A DNA stretch of 64,000 bases from Micromonospora saelicesensis (GTDB lineage: Bacteria; Actinomycetota; Actinomycetes; Mycobacteriales; Micromonosporaceae). Where the stretch lies: positions 1 to 64,000 of the forward strand of contig NZ_FMCR01000001.1 of NCBI RefSeq assembly GCF_900091575.1. The letters are read 5' to 3'. Within the stretch, counting starts at the first letter, position 1, and every line of letters starts with the position of its first letter. The notes beneath the pieces were generated by a model. It was not told where the DNA came from. It worked only from the letters and a program-made list of their open reading frames with translations, and made no database searches. Position numbers and translations under genes: made by a program. Positions 36,627 through 44,301 of this stretch are shown here, piece after piece.

Positions 36627-38236
36627 TCGATCCCTACCAGGAGCGGATAAAACGGCTGGCCGCCCGGGTACGCGTGCACCTCGACGAACGGCCAGCGTCG
36701 CGCGACGTGCGCGCGGACGGCGTCGGTGAGCCCGGCCGGAGCGTCCACCCCGGCCAGCAGTGTGACCATCTCGCCGCCACCACCGAGCATCCGGTCGACC
36801 ACTGCCGCGCAGGTGTCGGTGAGGTCGGTGCCGATCAGGTGCACCTCCCCCTCCACCAGCGCCAGCACGTCACCGGGACGGCACGGGCCGGCCACGGTCA
36901 GCGCCTCCCGGCTGGCATGGCAGACCTCGGCGTAACGGCAGGCGCCAGCCGCCTCGGCCATCGCGATGACGTCGTCCTCGAAACGGCGGTCACCGTCGCG
37001 CACCGCGAGGGCTGCGAGGGCCTGCACCGGCGAGCGGGTCGGCACCACGCTCACCTTGATGCCGTACCGATGGGCCTCGCGGGCGGCCGCGCTCGCCACC
37101 GCCTCGGTGTTGGCGTCGTTGGGCAGCACCACCACCCGGGCCGCGCCGGTGCTGCGGACGGCGTCCAGCAGTTCACCCGTGGACGGGTTGCCCGGCACGA
37201 CGGTGGCGCCCTCCGCGGCGAACAGGTCGGCGATGCCGCCGCCGGTGGCCACCACCACCGCGGCCCGGCCGGCCACCACCGGGCCGGAGGGCGACTCCGA
37301 CTGGTCGGCGAAACGGGTGACCGAGATGCGGTACGGGCGGCCGGCGACGACACCGGCCTCGACCGCCGCGCCCACGTCGTTGACGTGCACGTGCACGTTC
37401 CAGGTGCCTTCCGGCTCACGCCCGTCGCCGACGACGACCAGCGAATCTCCCAGGGCGTCGAGCGCCCGCCGCAGCCCGGCGACCGCCTCGGGTCGGGCGT
37501 CGAGCAGGAACTGGACCTCGTACGCGTATTCATCGGAACCGGTCTCGCGGGCGACGGTGGCCGCCGGGCGGGCGGAGCGCGGCGTCGGCGCCGGCCGGGC
37601 CGTGCGCTCCCCGGTCAGCACCTCGACCAGGGCGTCGAGCAGCACGCAGAGGCCTCGGCCACCGGCGTCGACAACGCCCGCGCGGGCCAGCGCCGGCAAC
37701 TGTTCCGGGGTGCGGGCGAGTGCCTCGGCCGCCGCCCGGGCCGCGACGCCGGCAACCGTCGGCAGGTCGTCGCTGTCCGCGCCCTCGGCCGCGGCGGCGG
37801 CCGCCGCGACCACGGTGAGCACTGTGCCCTCGACCGGCCGGGAGACCGCGGTGTACGCGGCGGCGGTGCCCGAGCGCAGCGCGGCGGCCAGCTCCCGGCC
37901 ACGCACCGCCGGCACCCCGGCGACCTGGTCGGCGAAACCACGCAGGATCTGCGAAAGGATCACCCCGGAGTTGCCCCGCGCGCCGAGCAGCGCGCCCTGG
38001 GCCATCAGCCGCAGCGCGTGCCCGTGCGCTGTCGGCCCGCTGTCGGGGAGAGTGTCCAGATCCATGGCGAGGGCCTGCTGCGCCGAGGTGAGGGTGAGCA
38101 CCAGGTTGGTGCCCGTGTCGCCGTCGGGCACCGGATAGACGTTGAGCTGGTCGATCTCGCCCTGGTGGCGCTTCAGTGCGGCCAGCCCGCTCGCGCACCA
38201 GCGGCGGACCGCGGCGGCGTCGAGGGTGTCCAGCAC
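36623..38236 (-). CDS. DAK2/DegV-type protein, FakA-like fatty acid kinase
   Basis: The 537-residue protein has an N-terminal DhaL/DAK2 domain with the Mg-ATP motif NVYPVPDGDTGTN (Asp38, Asp40, Asn44) and GARGNSGVILSQ, a middle domain and a C-terminal DegV-like fold (ATGGGIADLFAAEG onward). FakA proteins phosphorylate fatty acids carried by a separate FakB; a FakB is not in the window. M. tuberculosis has the corresponding gene split (Rv2974c/Rv2975c, from memory). GTG starts at 38236, 38260 and 38266 are possible; none has a clear ribosome site. It is coupled to recG. Confidence 0.87.
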   Translation of the reverse strand: MLDTLDAAAVRRWCASGLAALKRHQGEIDQLNVYPVPDGDTGTNLVLTLTSAQQALAMDLDTLPDSGPTAHGHALRLMAQGALLGARGNSGVILSQILRGFADQVAGVPAVRGRELAAALRSGTAAAYTAVSRPVEGTVLTVVAAAAAAAEGADSDDLPTVAGVAARAAAEALARTPEQLPALARAGVVDAGGRGLCVLLDALVEVLTGERTARPAPTPRSARPAATVARETGSDEYAYEVQFLLDARPEAVAGLRRALDALGDSLVVVGDGREPEGTWNVHVHVNDVGAAVEAGVVAGRPYRISVTRFADQSESPSGPVVAGRAAVVVATGGGIADLFAAEGATVVPGNPSTGELLDAVRSTGAARVVVLPNDANTEAVASAAAREAHRYGIKVSVVPTRSPVQALAALAVRDGDRRFEDDVIAMAEAAGACRYAEVCHASREALTVAGPCRPGDVLALVEGEVHLIGTDLTDTCAAVVDRMLGGGGEMVTLLAGVDAPAGLTDAVRAHVARRWPFVEVHAYPGGQPFYPLLVGIE

Positions 38237-38523
38237 GGGCAGAAGCCTACTGGCGCGCACCGACACCCGTCGGACTCGTCCGGCGTGTCCTCGCCGGCCC
38301 GGGCCGGCGCTGGCCGCGGCGGGGACGACCGCCTCCGGTACCCTTGCCGCCGGGCCGGCCCACCGCAGGGCGGACGGGCCCACGACCAGGCGTGAGCCGG
38401 GGCACGGGCGAGCGCCGGACCGGGCCGGTTGGCCGGGTCGGCGAGTCATCGGGTAACCTGACCAGGTTGCCCGGGCAGCACCTGCCGGCGACCTCATGAA
38501 CGTATCAATCCCAGGAGTATCCC

Positions 38524-38715
38524 GTGGCTAGCGTGTGCGACGTCTGTGGCAAGGGACCGGGCTTCGGCCACAACGTGTCCCACTCGCACCGGCGGACCAA
38601 CCGCCGCTGGAACCCGAACATCCAGTCGGTGCGTACCCCGGCCGGTGGCGGCAACACCAAGAAGTTGAAGGTCTGCACCTCGTGCATCAAGGCCGGCAAG
38701 GTCACCCGCGCCTGA
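38524..38715 (+). CDS. rpmB: 50S ribosomal protein L28, zinc-binding (4-Cys) form
   Basis: The 63-residue protein reads [20 protein letters not shown] with the L28 core [16 protein letters not shown] and the second Cys pair [12 protein letters not shown]. Four cysteines mark the zinc-dependent paralogue; a Cys-less version would be expected elsewhere under Zur control. The GTG start follows AGGAG by 8 bases. A short palindrome GGTAACCTGACCAGGTTGCC lies upstream (38452-38471). It diverges from the DAK2 gene. Confidence 0.97.
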   Translation: MASVCDVCGKGPGFGHNVSHSHRRTNRRWNPNIQSVRTPAGGGNTKKLKVCTSCIKAGKVTRA

Positions 38716-38745
38716 CGCGGTAGCACCCACCTTTTCGTTCGGCTC

Positions 38746-38774
38746 AGCCGGCGGACCCCGAGGGTCCGCCGGCT
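38746..38774 (+). terminator. rpmB terminator hairpin
   Basis: AGCCGGCGGACCC (38746-38758) pairs perfectly with GGGTCCGCCGGCT (38762-38774) around CGA. It lies 31 bases after the rpmB stop. Confidence 0.9.
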
Positions 38775-38855
38775 CTGTCGTGTGCCTGGGCAGACGCGCC
38801 GCACACCGGCCCGCCGAGGCCTGGCACACCGGCCTGGCCGGGCTCGGTGCGCAGG

Positions 38856-39317
38856 TCAGAGCGTGCGGCCGAAGGAGATGCAGCCCTCCGCGTCCTTGTA
38901 GAAGCCGAAGTTCGGGATCCGCTCGTACCCGGCGGAGCCGTACATGGCGATCGCCTCGGGCTGCTTGTCGCCGCATTCCAGGACCACCCGCTTGCGGCAG
39001 TGCTCCCGCGCGGAGCGCTCGACGGCCGCCAGCACCGCGCGGGCCACCCCGCGCCCCCGTGCCGCCGGGGCCGTGTACATCCGCTTCAGCTCCGCGGTGT
39101 CCGCGCCGTGGCTGCGCCAGCCACCGCAGCCGACCGGCTCGCCGGCCAGATAGGCCACCAGGAACGCGCCGTCGGGCGGCTCGAACTCGGCCGCGTCCAC
39201 CGGGGTGTCGTCGCCGGTGCCGCCGTAGCGGGCACCGAGGTCGGCCAGTGCGGCGTGGATCAGGTGCTGTGCCACCGGTGCGTCGAACCGCACCGCCCGG
39301 ATCTCGATCTCACTCAC
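38856..39317 (-). CDS. GNAT-family N-acetyltransferase
   Basis: The 153-residue protein has the GNAT fold: EFEPPDGAFLVAYLAGEPVGCGGWR, then the acetyl-CoA loop TAPAARGRGVARAVLAAVE (R/QxxGxG/A pattern) and the closing strand IAMYGSAGYERIPNFGFY. The substrate is unknown; similar small GNATs act on amino acids or antibiotics. The GTG start (GTGAGTGAG) at 39317 removes a long open upstream frame that is the shadow of thiL. It lies 29 bases after the thiL stop. Confidence 0.88.
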   Translation of the reverse strand: MSEIEIRAVRFDAPVAQHLIHAALADLGARYGGTGDDTPVDAAEFEPPDGAFLVAYLAGEPVGCGGWRSHGADTAELKRMYTAPAARGRGVARAVLAAVERSAREHCRKRVVLECGDKQPEAIAMYGSAGYERIPNFGFYKDAEGCISFGRTL

Positions 39318-39346
39318 GGTATCCAGGGTACGGCCGCGGGCGGGCC

Positions 39347-40336
39347 TCACCGGAAGTGGTCCCAGCCGACCGGGCCGTCGTAGGCGATGCCGTCGACCGT
39401 CACGCCGGCACCGTCGGTGACCAGGCCGATCGGCCTCCAGCCCGACGGCAGGACCACCGCCGGGGGGAAGGTCGCGGCCAGCGCGTGGTCGTCGCCACCG
39501 GCGAGGATCCAGGTGTACGGGTCGACGCCGAGTGCCTGCGCCGCGTCCGCCATCTGCCGGGGCACCTCGAACCCGTCGCGGCGTACGTCGATCGCCACCC
39601 CGCTGGCCGCCGAGACGTGTCCGAGGTCGGCGAGGAGCCCGTCCGACACGTCGATCATGGAGGTGGCGCCGAGCTGGGCCGCTTGCGGGCCGGCCTGGTA
39701 GGGCACCTGCGGCCGCCGGTACGCCTCGACCAACAGCCGGGGGGTACGGAAGCCCCGGGTCAGCACGGTCAGCCCGGCCGCCGCGAACCCGGTGCGCCCG
39801 GCCAGGGCGAGCACGTCCCCCGGCCGGGCGCCCGAGCGCAGCACGGGCGGACGGCCCGCCAGGTCGCCCAGCGCGGTGACCGCGACGGTCAGGGTGGGAC
39901 TGGCCGACATGTCCCCGCCGACGACGCTCGCGCCGACCGTCGCCGCCTCCGCGGAGAGCCCGTCGGCCAGCTCCTCCGCCCATGCGGTGTCCAGGTCCGC
40001 CGGCATGCAGAGAGCGACCAGCAGGGCGGTCGGCGTGGCACCCATCGCCGCGATGTCCGCCAGGTTGGCGGCTGCCGCCCGGTGCCCGACGTCACGGGCC
40101 GATGACCAGTCCCGTCGGAAGTGCCGCCCGTCGACCAGCACGTCGGTGGAGGCCGCCACCCGGCCGTCCGGCGCCGCCACCACCGCCGCGTCGTCGCCCG
40201 GGCCGAGCAGGGTCGTCGGCCCGTGCGACAGTCGGGCGGTGATTCTCCCGATCAGCCCGAACTCCCCGATCCCGGACACGCCGACGCCACCGCCGGCGTT
40301 CCGCCCGTGCTGCCCGGCTCCGCCGTGCTCGCTCAC
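39347..40336 (-). CDS. thiL: Thiamine-monophosphate kinase
   Basis: The 329-residue enzyme phosphorylates thiamine monophosphate to the coenzyme diphosphate. It shows LLGPGDDAAVV, the metal-binding STDVLVDGRHF, MGATPTALLVALCMP, GGDMSAS, MIDVSDGLLADLGHVS and the late GGDDHALAATF. GTG at 40336 is preceded by AAGGAG at good spacing. About 20 Gly-rich residues precede the fold. The Lrp-type gene diverges across 96 bases; no TPP riboswitch pattern is visible. Confidence 0.96.
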   Translation of the reverse strand: MSEHGGAGQHGRNAGGGVGVSGIGEFGLIGRITARLSHGPTTLLGPGDDAAVVAAPDGRVAASTDVLVDGRHFRRDWSSARDVGHRAAAANLADIAAMGATPTALLVALCMPADLDTAWAEELADGLSAEAATVGASVVGGDMSASPTLTVAVTALGDLAGRPPVLRSGARPGDVLALAGRTGFAAAGLTVLTRGFRTPRLLVEAYRRPQVPYQAGPQAAQLGATSMIDVSDGLLADLGHVSAASGVAIDVRRDGFEVPRQMADAAQALGVDPYTWILAGGDDHALAATFPPAVVLPSGWRPIGLVTDGAGVTVDGIAYDGPVGWDHFR

Positions 40337-40432
40337 CGCTGCTCCTTGACGACCGATAGGGATCAGACCTGGTCCGTAAGGTAGTTTCACCCTTCGGGCC
40401 GCTCCCGGGCGGCGACGGACGGAGGTCGAGTC

Positions 40433-40666
40433 GTGGTACAGGCGTACATCCTCATCCAGACCGAGGTCGGCCGCGCACGTGACGTGGCGGGTCTCATCGC
40501 GGACATCCCCGGCGTGGTACGCGTCGACGCCGTCACCGGGCCGTACGACGTGGTCGTCCTCACCGAGGCGAACACCGTTGACGAGCTCGGCAAACTCATC
40601 GTCAGCAAGGTGCAGATGGTGCCCGGCATCACCCGCACCCTCACGTGTTCGGTGGTGCGGCTGTAA
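40433..40666 (+). CDS. Stand-alone Lrp/AsnC ligand-binding (RAM) domain protein
   Basis: The 77-residue protein is only the effector half of an Lrp regulator: AYILIQTEVGRARDVAGLIADIPGVVRVDAVTGPYDVVVLTEANTVDEL, without a DNA-binding domain. Such proteins bind amino acids as oligomers and may modify full-length Lrp proteins. GGAGG lies 7 bases before the GTG start. The next gene begins at the base after its stop codon, so the two are co-translated. Confidence 0.9.
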   Translation: MVQAYILIQTEVGRARDVAGLIADIPGVVRVDAVTGPYDVVVLTEANTVDELGKLIVSKVQMVPGITRTLTCSVVRL

Positions 40667-41359
40667 GTGGACGAGATGACGACCTCCTCCTCGGCTCTGG
40701 ACGACGACGGGGCGCGCGACGCGGCCGACGGGACGTCCGAGCCGGCTGACGGTAACCGCGAGTCGACCGATCCCGCCGCCGCCGCGCCGGCCGGCCGCGA
40801 TCGGACCATGCGTGGCGCGGCCCTGCTGGCCACGTTGATCGCGCTGCCGATCACGCTGCTGGTGGCGGTGCTGGCCTTCAGCAAGCTCAGCCCGGACACG
40901 CCGGCCGCCGCGCCGACGCCCTCCGCGACCACCGCCCGGGTGCAGTCCACCACCCCGGTGGAGATGGCCGCCCCGGCGCTGGCCGCCCGCCCGGCCACGG
41001 TCTGCCGGGCCCTGCTCTCCCAGCTTCCGGCGAGCATCCGCGACCTGGCTCAGCGGCCGGTCACCGCCGGCCCGGAGCAGAACGCCGCCTACGGCGACCC
41101 CGCGCTCACCGTGGCCTGCGGCGGCACCGAGCCGGCTTTCCCCAGCACCGACGAGGTCTGGACGGTCAACCGGGTCTGCTGGCACCTGGCCGAGCAGGGC
41201 GACGCGGCGGTCCTCTCCACGGTCGACCGGGAGACGCTGATCACCGTGCGCGTCCCGCGCTCGTACGAGCAGCCGTTGCAGTGGTTGCCGACGATCTCCA
41301 GCACCATCGTGGCGAGCGTGCCCTCCGGCGGCGCGATCCCGTCCGGCTGCCAGCGCTGA
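40667..41359 (+). CDS. DUF3515 membrane-anchored protein
   Basis: The 230-residue protein has an acidic Ser/Asp-rich N-terminus (1-46), one transmembrane helix (about 51-71) and an extracellular DUF3515 domain with CRALLSQLPASIRDLAQRPV, two or three cysteines and VWTVNRVCWHLAEQG. DUF3515 is actinobacterial and uncharacterised; the same gene neighbours ddl in M. tuberculosis (Rv2980, from memory), hinting at envelope function. GTG at 40667 abuts the previous stop; ATG at 40676 is an alternative. Confidence 0.88.
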   Translation: MDEMTTSSSALDDDGARDAADGTSEPADGNRESTDPAAAAPAGRDRTMRGAALLATLIALPITLLVAVLAFSKLSPDTPAAAPTPSATTARVQSTTPVEMAAPALAARPATVCRALLSQLPASIRDLAQRPVTAGPEQNAAYGDPALTVACGGTEPAFPSTDEVWTVNRVCWHLAEQGDAAVLSTVDRETLITVRVPRSYEQPLQWLPTISSTIVASVPSGGAIPSGCQR

Positions 41360-41368
41360 ACTCGAACC

Positions 41369-41406
41369 GACTCCGCCCGCGCCGGCTGACCTGCGCGGGC
41401 GGGGTC
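41369..41406. terminator. Convergent terminator between the DUF3515 gene and ddl
   Basis: GACTCCGCCCGCGC (41369-41382) pairs with GCGCGGGCGGGGTC (41393-41406), 13 of 14 positions, around a 10-base loop. It fills the 54-base convergent gap and can serve both genes. Confidence 0.85.
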
Positions 41407-41413
41407 GTACGGC

Positions 41414-42514
41414 TCAGTGCAGGCCGACGCCGCGGCGCTGGGCGGTACGGATCAGCCGGTTGACCAGCTTCGGGTACTCCAGGCCGGAGGCCGCCCACAT
41501 CCGCGGGAACATCGACGTCGGGGTGAAGCCGGGCATCGTGTTGATCTCGTTGAGGTAGACGTCCAGCTCGGGAGTGACGAAGAAGTCGGCCCGGGCCAGA
41601 CCGGCGCAGTCCAGTGCGGTGAACGCGCGGACCGCGTACTCCTGCACCTGGCGGGTCACCTTCTCCGGCAGGTTGGCCGGAATGTCGTACTCGCAGGAGT
41701 CGTCGAGGTACTTCGCCTCGAAGTCGTAGAAGTCGTGGTCGGCGACGACCCGTACCTCGGCCAGCACGGACGCCTCGGGCGTGCCACCGGCCTCGCCCTC
41801 CAGCACGCCGCACTCGATCTCGCGGCCGACGATCGCGGCCTCGATGATGACCTTCGGGTCGAACTGCCGGGCGGCGGCGACCGCCGCGTCCAGCTCGGCC
41901 CAGTCGGTGACCTTGCTGACGCCGAACGACGACCCGGCCCGGGACGGCTTGACGAAGACCGGCAGGCCGAGCCGCTCCTTGTCCTGCTCGCTGAGCGTCA
42001 TGCCGTTGCGCAGCACGGCGTACGTGCCGACCGGGATGCCCTCGACGGCACAGAGCTTCTTGGTGAACTCCTTGTCCATGGCGGCCGCGGAGGCGAACAC
42101 GTTCGCCCCGACGTAGGGGATGCCGGCCATCTCCAGCATTCCCTGGATGGTGCCGTCCTCGCCGTAGGTGCCGTGCAGCACCGGGAAGACGACGTCCACG
42201 TCGGCCAGCGCCCGGGGGCCCTCGGTCGGGTCGAGCACCATCAGGCCGTTGCCGGTGGGGTCGGCGCGCAGCACGATGTCGTCGCCCGAGTCGGCGGTGA
42301 TCTCCGGCAGCTGACGGGCGTTGATCGCGAGCTGGGCGGGGTCTCCGTTGGTCAGCACCCACTGGCCGGCCCGGGTGATGCCCACCGGCACCACCTCGAA
42401 CTCGTCCGGGTCGAGTGCGCCGAACACGCTGCCGGCGCTGACGCAGGAGATGCCGTGCTCCGGGCTGCGGCCGCCGAAGACGATCGCCACGCGGGTCTTG
42501 CCTGGGGTGGTCAC
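41414..42514 (-). CDS. ddl: D-alanine--D-alanine ligase
   Basis: The 366-residue ATP-grasp enzyme joins two D-Ala for peptidoglycan. N-terminal [19 protein letters not shown] (commonly SxEHExS, so Gly-Ile replace Glu-Val), [41 protein letters not shown] and the active-site [16 protein letters not shown] are present. The Tyr of the YDFEAKY loop predicts D-Ala-D-Ala rather than D-Lac specificity. GTG at 42514 has GAGGTG upstream at good spacing; GTG at 42523 is possible. It is followed by gene-poor sequence upstream (42524-42709) with no clear feature. Confidence 0.96.
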   Translation of the reverse strand: MTTPGKTRVAIVFGGRSPEHGISCVSAGSVFGALDPDEFEVVPVGITRAGQWVLTNGDPAQLAINARQLPEITADSGDDIVLRADPTGNGLMVLDPTEGPRALADVDVVFPVLHGTYGEDGTIQGMLEMAGIPYVGANVFASAAAMDKEFTKKLCAVEGIPVGTYAVLRNGMTLSEQDKERLGLPVFVKPSRAGSSFGVSKVTDWAELDAAVAAARQFDPKVIIEAAIVGREIECGVLEGEAGGTPEASVLAEVRVVADHDFYDFEAKYLDDSCEYDIPANLPEKVTRQVQEYAVRAFTALDCAGLARADFFVTPELDVYLNEINTMPGFTPTSMFPRMWAASGLEYPKLVNRLIRTAQRRGVGLH

Positions 42515-42709
42515 TCCGGTCACCTCTTCGTACGCGACTGCGGCTGGTCGTGCTCGCCGGTGGCGCTCACCCGGTTGACCTTACTGTGCGTGGCCACCGG
42601 GCGAGGCGATACCCGGCGAGCCATGGCACGACACGGCAAACGGTCAGCAGAGGATATACGGTGTGTAATCGGATGGTAGCGGTGCCACAGACCGCTGACC
42701 TGGGGCTGC

Positions 42710-42928
42710 TCAGTCCCGGGAGTGCCGGCGGCCGACCGCGATCACCTTCACCCGCTGCCGACCGGCCCGCACCATGCCCAGCGCCATGAACGCTCCGGCG
42801 ATGCGGTCGGCGGCCTCCCGGCTGCTGGCACCGACGACCTGCCGGCGCCGTTCCGGCGCGACCCGCTCGTTGCGGTTGACGCCCTCGACGGGGCGCACGT
42901 CGGTGAGCACCACGAGGAAGCGGGTCAT
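42710..42928 (-). CDS. Small basic protein of unknown function
   Basis: The 72-residue protein starts MTRFLVVLTDVRPVEGVNRN and ends KVIAVGRRHSRD; it is rich in Arg and Val with a plausible beta-alpha-beta pattern and an EAADRIAGAFMALGMVRAG helix. I do not recognise the family. The ATG overlaps the stop of a 16-codon upstream ORF (ATGA), which itself has an ideal ribosome site, so expression probably depends on reinitiation. It diverges from the XRE/DUF397 pair, with which it may be functionally linked. Confidence 0.6.
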   Translation of the reverse strand: MTRFLVVLTDVRPVEGVNRNERVAPERRRQVVGASSREAADRIAGAFMALGMVRAGRQRVKVIAVGRRHSRD

Positions 42929-42975
42929 CGCACGCCGCCCGAGGGTACGGCGGGGGGCTCCGGGCGGGTTCGCAC
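42925..42975 (-). CDS. 16-codon upstream ORF (leader-peptide-like)
   Basis: GAAGGAG (42987-42981) lies 5 bases before GTG at 42975. The frame reads V-R-T-R-P-E-P-P-A-V-P-S-G-G-V-R and its TGA overlaps the ATG of the 72-residue protein. The Pro-rich middle (PEPPAVP) could slow ribosomes. It may be a regulatory leader or simply the initiation point for coupled translation. Confidence 0.55.
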   Translation of the reverse strand: MRTRPEPPAVPSGGVR

Positions 42976-42996
42976 GTCGTCTCCTTCCGGCAGGCC

Positions 42997-43063
42997 GGGA
43001 TGGAGGGGCGGCACGCGACGATCGGGTACGGGGGAGAAACCCGATCGCCGCGCGCCCCATCCC
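42997..43063. promoter_or_regulatory. Long hairpin just 5' of the upstream ORF
   Basis: The inner stem CGATCGGGT / ACCCGATCG (43019-43047) is perfect, and outer arms GGGATGG (42997-43003) and CCATCCC (43057-43063) extend it with bulges. On the minus strand it ends 10 bases before the ribosome site of the 16-codon ORF, a position suited to control of its translation. Confidence 0.5.
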
Positions 43064-43206
43064 CTCCGGTCGCTCACCACCACCGTCGCCACGACAACCG
43101 GCGGTGAGGACGCCATCACAGATTGACACGTGTATAGGCGTGAATGCAACTCCCATCGACGTTCTCTCATGCAGACGTTCCCGCAAATGTATGCGACCAT
43201 CGATGC

Positions 43207-44052
43207 ATGGCACCGAAGACCGCCCGCGCCCGCCGGCTCGGCATCGCCCTGCGCCACCACCGGGAAGCCGCCGGGCTGACGCTGGAGACCGCGGCGGATG
43301 AGATCAACAGCACCCGCAGCACCCTCTCCCGCTACGAGAACGCCCAGACCCTGATCAGTCCGGCCACCGTGCGCGCCCTGCTCACGTCGTACGGGGTGAG
43401 TGCCGAGGAGGTGGCCGCCGCGGTGCAGCTCGCCAAGGACGCCCGCAAGCCCGGCTGGTGGGTGTCGTACTCCTACCTGCTGGATCCGCGCACCATCGAC
43501 TTCATTGCGCTGGAGGCCGAGGCGACCGCCATCGCCAACTTCGAGCCCTCGGTGGTGCCCGGCCTGTTGCAGACCGCGGACTACATCCGTGGCGTGATGC
43601 GCGGCGGGCCGCACACCCTCGGCGACGACCTGGTGGAGCAGCGGGTCAAGATCCGGCTCGACCGACAACAGCGGCTCACCGCAGACCAGCCGCCCATCCT
43701 CGACGCGATCATCGACGAGGGCGCGCTGCTACGGCCGGTCGGTGACCAGTCGGTGATGAACGGGCAACTACGGCACCTGGTCAAGATGGCCGAGTTGCCG
43801 AACATCAGCGTCCAGGTGATCCCGCTCTCCGCCGGCTACCACCGGGGCACCCGGGGTTCCCTGCACATCCTCGAGTTCGCCGACCCGGAGGACCCGATCA
43901 TCGCGTCGGTGGAGACCGTTGCGGGTCAGATGATCCTCGACCGCGCCGGCGAGACGCGTACCTGCACCAAGATCATGGAGCATCTCCGAAGCGTGGCGCT
44001 CAGCCCGGCGGACAGCCGCGAGATGCTCCTGTCAGTCCTGAAGGGACGGTAG
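43207..44052 (+). CDS. XRE-family regulator with DUF5753 domain (WhiJ-like)
   Basis: The 281-residue protein has an N-terminal helix-turn-helix (about 10-65, ALRHHREAAGLTLETAADEIN and STRSTLSRYENA) and the C-terminal DUF5753 domain (about 95-275, FEPSVVPGLLQTADYIRG, IDEGALLRP, VIPLSAGYH). These are typical of the many WhiJ-like regulators in Streptomyces and Micromonospora, usually paired with a DUF397 protein as here (5-base gap). An ACACGTGT palindrome at 43126-43133 lies in the divergent promoter region and is a candidate site. Confidence 0.93.
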   Translation: MAPKTARARRLGIALRHHREAAGLTLETAADEINSTRSTLSRYENAQTLISPATVRALLTSYGVSAEEVAAAVQLAKDARKPGWWVSYSYLLDPRTIDFIALEAEATAIANFEPSVVPGLLQTADYIRGVMRGGPHTLGDDLVEQRVKIRLDRQQRLTADQPPILDAIIDEGALLRPVGDQSVMNGQLRHLVKMAELPNISVQVIPLSAGYHRGTRGSLHILEFADPEDPIIASVETVAGQMILDRAGETRTCTKIMEHLRSVALSPADSREMLLSVLKGR

Positions 44053-44057
44053 GACCG

Positions 44058-44258
44058 ATGACCCCGATGATCACAGCGGCCTTGGCCGCGGCGCCGTGGC
44101 GCAAGAGCAGCTTCAGCGGCGACGAGGGCGCCTGCGTGGAGGTGGCCGCGATCCCGCAGCTCGTGGCAGTCCGCGACTCCAAGGACCCGGCCGGCCCGGC
44201 CCTGCTGTTCCCAACGGCGGCCTGGGCCGCCTTCGCCCAGGCGCCACCGCAGCGCTGA
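44058..44258 (+). CDS. DUF397 family protein
   Basis: The 66-residue protein carries the DUF397 signature: WRKSSFSGDEGACVEVA, then VAVRDSKDPAGPALLFPTAAWAAFAQ. DUF397 proteins are encoded next to WhiJ-like XRE regulators and are thought to bind and antagonise them in developmental or antibiotic control; no enzymatic residues are known. It probably shares a transcript with the XRE gene. ATG at 44070 is an alternative start. Confidence 0.93.
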   Translation: MTPMITAALAAAPWRKSSFSGDEGACVEVAAIPQLVAVRDSKDPAGPALLFPTAAWAAFAQAPPQR

Positions 44259-44269
44259 CCAGAGGTGCC

Positions 44270-44301
44270 GAGCCGGTGCGGGCCGAGGCCCGCGCCGGCT
44301 C
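44270..44301. terminator. Convergent terminator between DUF397 and ROK genes
   Basis: GAGCCGGTGCGGGCC (44270-44284) pairs across all 15 positions (one G-T) with 44287-44301 around the loop GA. The right arm reaches into the ROK stop codon. Confidence 0.85.

Noticed and set aside
40337..40432. Possible TPP riboswitch before thiL
   Set aside because: The gap lacks the CUGAGA and other conserved THI-box segments and is too short for a full switch.
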